NCBI GenBank assembly: GCA_025450095.1
Contig: JANWID010000232.1
Location: 1-6,178 of the forward strand
Direction of reading: 5' to 3'
From: Bacteroidia bacterium
Lineage (GTDB): Bacteria; Bacteroidota; Bacteroidia; AKYH767-A; OLB10
DNA length: 6,178 nt
A program made the translations under genes and the position numbers. The notes beneath the pieces were generated by a model. The model saw only the letters and a list, made by a program, of their open reading frames with translations, was not told where the DNA came from and searched no databases. Positions 3,698 through 6,178 of this stretch are shown piece after piece; position 1 is the first letter of the stretch, and the number at the start of each line of letters is the position of its first letter.

Positions 3698-6178
3698 TTA
3701 ATATTTAACAATTTTTAAAGTCTGTGAACCTGAACCTGATTCTGCACAGAGAAAATATAGACCGGATGCCTGTGCTTTAACGTTGTGGATTATTTTAATT
3801 GCATCAGCCTTCACTCTTCCGCTATAAACCAGGTCAATCAGTCTTCCATAAATATCATAAAGCTTCACCGTTACATCCTGGTCATTCATCCCTTCAATCA
3901 TAATATTAATTTCATCCCGGAAAGGATTTGGATAAACTTTAAGATTATTAATTGTCCCTTTCAATTCGTTTACAGAAACAGGAAGTGCAATTTCAGTTAA
4001 AGCGGTATTTGTAACAACGGGTTGATTAAAATCAAAATAAATTTCAGCGGTATTTTTTATAAGGTCTCCGGCAACCAGGTTATCAACCGGCCGGATACGA
4101 TACCTGATGAATCCATGGCTTGCAGGTTCATTGGCGGTGCTGTCGGGAAGCATTATATTTTGAAACGAGTATAAGAATTTCCTGGAATGTTGTTCATAAT
4201 TAATAGTAACAGGATGTGAAGAGGCTACCAGATCAAAAGTAGTTTCGTCAAGCGCCGTCGACAGATTATTCAGAACTACCACATTCAAAGCGGTATCGTT
4301 CCCGGTATTCTGGAAGCAGACCAGGTATTCGAGATAGGGTGGATTGGGAAACTCGAATGAGTATATGGTATCACGACTGACGCTAATGAAGTTCGGATCA
4401 AAAGATGAATAAACATAGGTCAGTTGGATTTCCGAATTATTGCCGGGAGTTGCATCGTTGATAACCGGGATTACCCCGACTTCTGAAACAACTGTACTTC
4501 CTGAAACTAAAGTAGAATCCAGGTGGACTGTAACCAAAATATTTGCGGATTCATAAGGCGAGATCGGACTAAGATCCCAGGTGATGCTATCCGGCGTAGA
4601 AGTAGTCTGAACAGGAACAGCAGATACAAAATCCATACTGGTATCAGGGTAAAAAATAACGGTAGGGGTAAGTGTAGTAGTGCCGGTATTTTTGTAGTTT
4701 ATATAATAATTGGCATTATATCCGGGCCTGAACCTTCCGCTTTGTGATATAGAAACACTCAAATCATTGAAGGCTCCTGCTGGTTGAAAAGCGAAATCAT
4801 TGAGGGAGTCAATTTGATTGATACCACTGAAAGTTACATTTTGCACTAAAGGTGTACTGTTGTAATAGCTGACTGTATCCGATGAAATGTTGTACGCGCC
4901 AGGATCAATCACAGGAAAAGAATAATTACCATTGGGATCTGTGATATTAAAATTGGATGCACCATTCAGGTTAATTTTCACATTGGAAATGGAAGCTTCA
5001 CCCGCATCCTGTATCGAATTGCTGTTTAAGTCTGCAAATGTTTTACCTGTTATTAAATTATAATCTTCCGAAAACTTTACAATCCACGTTTCGCGGTCCC
5101 CATTATTATCATTAATATCCCCATTAGTTGAGAAAGAAAAGCCTGACATAATGAAATTACCATCGGTAGTTTGCCAAACGCTACTTGCACCATCATAACT
5201 GGTTCCACCTATACATTGATGCCATAAATAATTTCCACCGCTATCCAGTTTAACCAGCCATGCATCTATATATCCTTTATTTCCTGTTGAATGTATGTTA
5301 ACCGATTGCGTTTCTCCCGCGACAATGAATCCGCCACCAGCAACCTCTCTTACCGTTAAGCCATTATCAAAATTTGATCCGCCAAAACAATTTTCCCACT
5401 GAATGTTACCGATACTATCCAGCTTAACTGTCCATTCATCTCCCTGGCCATGATGGCCTGTTACATCACCATTATTTGAGTTTGAAAATCCTGTTAACAC
5501 ATAGCCACCATCCGTTGTCTGCTCAATGAAAGATGCTTCATCCCAGCCAGCTCCACCCAGATTTTTCTGCCACTGAAGCACTCCTGCACTATTTAATTTT
5601 ACAACCCAGACATCATACGGGCCGCCATAGTTGCCGGTAACATCACCATCTATAGAGTTGGTTCGGCCTGCCAGAATATAACCACCATCAAAAGTCTGGT
5701 CGGCGAAAAATAATGCATCGGGTGCGGAACCTCCATAGCAATTCTTCCATTGTATCGCCCCCGAGCCATCCAGTTTCAGCACCCATGCATCATATGATCC
5801 ATGATTTGCTGTTACATCACTGTCATTCGAGTATGTCTGACCGGTAACGATGTATCCTCCGTCTGATGTTTGACGAGCTACAGCTGCCAGTTCAGATTCT
5901 GTTCCTCCAAAGCAATTCTGCCATTGAATAATACCGGTATCATCAATTTTTACTATCCAGTAATCATCACTACCGCCATTAAAACCGGAAACATCGCCAT
6001 TATTTGAAGCAGTAGTTCCCGAAAGTACATATCCTCCGTCGCTGGTCTGTTCAATATATTTGCTATACTCCCACCCCGAACCACCATAGCTTTTCGTCCA
6101 AAGAGTATCTCCTGAAGCATCCAGCTTGAGAACCCAAAAATCGCCCTGCCCGTGATTGCCGGATACGTCTCCATTAAA
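3698..6178 (-). CDS. Large T9SS-exported repeat protein, C-terminal 826 residues (N-terminus outside window)
   Basis: The frame is open from the right window edge to TAA at 3698-3700. The GTG at 5780-5782 is an internal valine within a repeat, not the start. Visible residues 1-369 are about seven repeats of 57-59 residues of the form GDV.G..G..D.W.VKLD..G..QW...GG......QT.DGGYI..G. Residues about 376-467 form an SdrD-B/Cna-B-like domain with a calcium-loop-like DLNSNSIQDAGE. Next comes a DUF11-like beta-sandwich (about 470-590). A DUF7619-like domain follows (about 592-735; DPNF, FQNTGNDTALNVVVLNNLS, NTAEIYFDFNQPVVTN). Residues 748-826 are a T9SS type A sorting domain (VYPNPF, LYDIYGRL, SGLYF, KIVKY). 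The repeats probably form a beta-propeller-like surface module. Export should be by Sec and then T9SS, with the tail cleaved. The biological role, adhesion or other, is not shown by the sequence. Confidence 0.93.
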   Translation of the reverse strand, partial: FNGDVSGNHGQGDFWVLKLDASGDTLWTKSYGGSGWEYSKYIEQTSDGGYVLSGTTASNNGDVSGFNGGSDDYWIVKIDDTGIIQWQNCFGGTESELAAVARQTSDGGYIVTGQTYSNDSDVTANHGSYDAWVLKLDGSGAIQWKNCYGGSAPDALFFADQTFDGGYILAGRTNSIDGDVTGNYGGPYDVWVVKLNSAGVLQWQKNLGGAGWDEASFIEQTTDGGYVLTGFSNSNNGDVTGHHGQGDEWTVKLDSIGNIQWENCFGGSNFDNGLTVREVAGGGFIVAGETQSVNIHSTGNKGYIDAWLVKLDSGGNYLWHQCIGGTSYDGASSVWQTTDGNFIMSGFSFSTNGDINDNNGDRETWIVKFSEDYNLITGKTFADLNSNSIQDAGEASISNVKINLNGASNFNITDPNGNYSFPVIDPGAYNISSDTVSYYNSTPLVQNVTFSGINQIDSLNDFAFQPAGAFNDLSVSISQSGRFRPGYNANYYINYKNTGTTTLTPTVIFYPDTSMDFVSAVPVQTTSTPDSITWDLSPISPYESANILVTVHLDSTLVSGSTVVSEVGVIPVINDATPGNNSEIQLTYVYSSFDPNFISVSRDTIYSFEFPNPPYLEYLVCFQNTGNDTALNVVVLNNLSTALDETTFDLVASSHPVTINYEQHSRKFLYSFQNIMLPDSTANEPASHGFIRYRIRPVDNLVAGDLIKNTAEIYFDFNQPVVTNTALTEIALPVSVNELKGTINNLKVYPNPFRDEINIMIEGMNDQDVTVKLYDIYGRLIDLVYSGRVKADAIKIIHNVKAQASGLYFLCAESGSGSQTLKIVKY
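5072..6178 (-). repeat. About seven protein-coding 58-residue repeats
   Basis: The G-D-V landmark (or its equivalent) begins at minus-strand positions 6172, 5998, 5821, 5647, 5470, 5299 and 5122, a spacing of 171-177 nt. Each unit has W.VK(L/I)D, a QW or LW, a GG pair and QT.DGGY(I/V). The unit at 5299 is the most diverged, with NIH in place of GDV and VAGGGF in place of TDGGYI. DNA identity between units is moderate, so these are old repeats held by protein selection rather than a recent expansion. The array continues past the window edge, so the total number is unknown. Confidence 0.85.

Larger units (their letters stand above)
3555..3770. repeat. Two diverged 108-bp tandem units: T9SS gene tail plus palindrome
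   Basis: Unit B (3555-3662) and unit A (3663-3770) align without gaps at an offset of exactly 108 bp. By hand count about 48 of the first 58 positions agree, and similarity continues through TCTGTG (3613/3721) to around 3650/3758 before fading. Each unit contains, in plus-strand order, CTTTCGGACGCCAGCATG with its palindrome, then the reverse complement of a sorting-domain C-terminus ending KIVKY and a TAA stop (3590-3592 and 3698-3700). Unit A includes the true end of the T9SS gene, and unit B is an orphan copy. The 108-bp period is 36 codons, so both tails are in the same frame. Confidence 0.8.

Noticed and set aside
5780..5782. GTG as the start codon of the large minus-strand gene
   Set aside because: The frame stays open to the window edge, and the residues upstream continue the same 58-residue repeats, so this GTG is an internal valine.
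5953..6174. A 73-codon minus-strand frame at the right edge
   Set aside because: It lies in another frame over the repeat-encoding gene, whose protein pattern is clear.
5072..6178. Regular spacing as a CRISPR-like array
   Set aside because: The 171-177-bp units are translated, keep protein motifs and show only moderate DNA identity, so they are coding repeats.

Overview
The window looks like a chromosomal segment from a member of the phylum Bacteroidota. Three signals support this. A large secreted protein ends in a type IX secretion system (T9SS) type A sorting domain. The tRNA promoter has the Bacteroidota pattern (TTG, a 20-nt spacer, then TAnnTTyG). Genes start after A/T-rich leaders without clear Shine-Dalgarno sequences. 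The genus cannot be fixed from the sequence.

Layout from left to right. Positions 2-79 (+) hold what looks like the last 25 codons of another T9SS cargo gene. Positions 181-358 are a complete tRNA unit: promoter, short leader with a hairpin, tRNA with a CAT anticodon, and intrinsic terminator. The 3' end of the tRNA is repeated in inverted orientation beyond the terminator, and a REP-like hairpin follows at once. Positions 538-831 (+) encode a 97-residue three-helix membrane protein of unknown function. It converges on, and shares its stop region with, a long minus-strand gene (828-2657) for an exported protein with YwqK/MORN-like repeats. Upstream of that gene is a 64-codon open stretch with no ATG, probably a gene remnant. 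The next stretch (2862-3085) holds a degenerate sigma-54-like site and leads into a plus-strand SRPBCC/AHSA1-type gene (3086-3538). The rest of the window (3698-6178, minus) is the C-terminal 826 residues of a very large T9SS-exported protein. It is built from about seven 58-residue repeats, an SdrD-B/Cna-B-like domain, DUF11-like and DUF7619-like domains, and the sorting domain. Its N-terminus lies outside the window.

The genes do not form an obvious operon or a single pathway. The theme is cell-surface and secreted proteins next to a tRNA locus. No defence system, CRISPR array, transposase or integrase is visible. The most notable structure is at 3555-3770. There, the last codons of the T9SS gene plus a downstream palindrome are present twice with an exact 108-bp offset and in the same reading frame, leaving an orphan, still recognisable sorting-domain tail downstream of the stop codon. 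No complete new biological system is evident.
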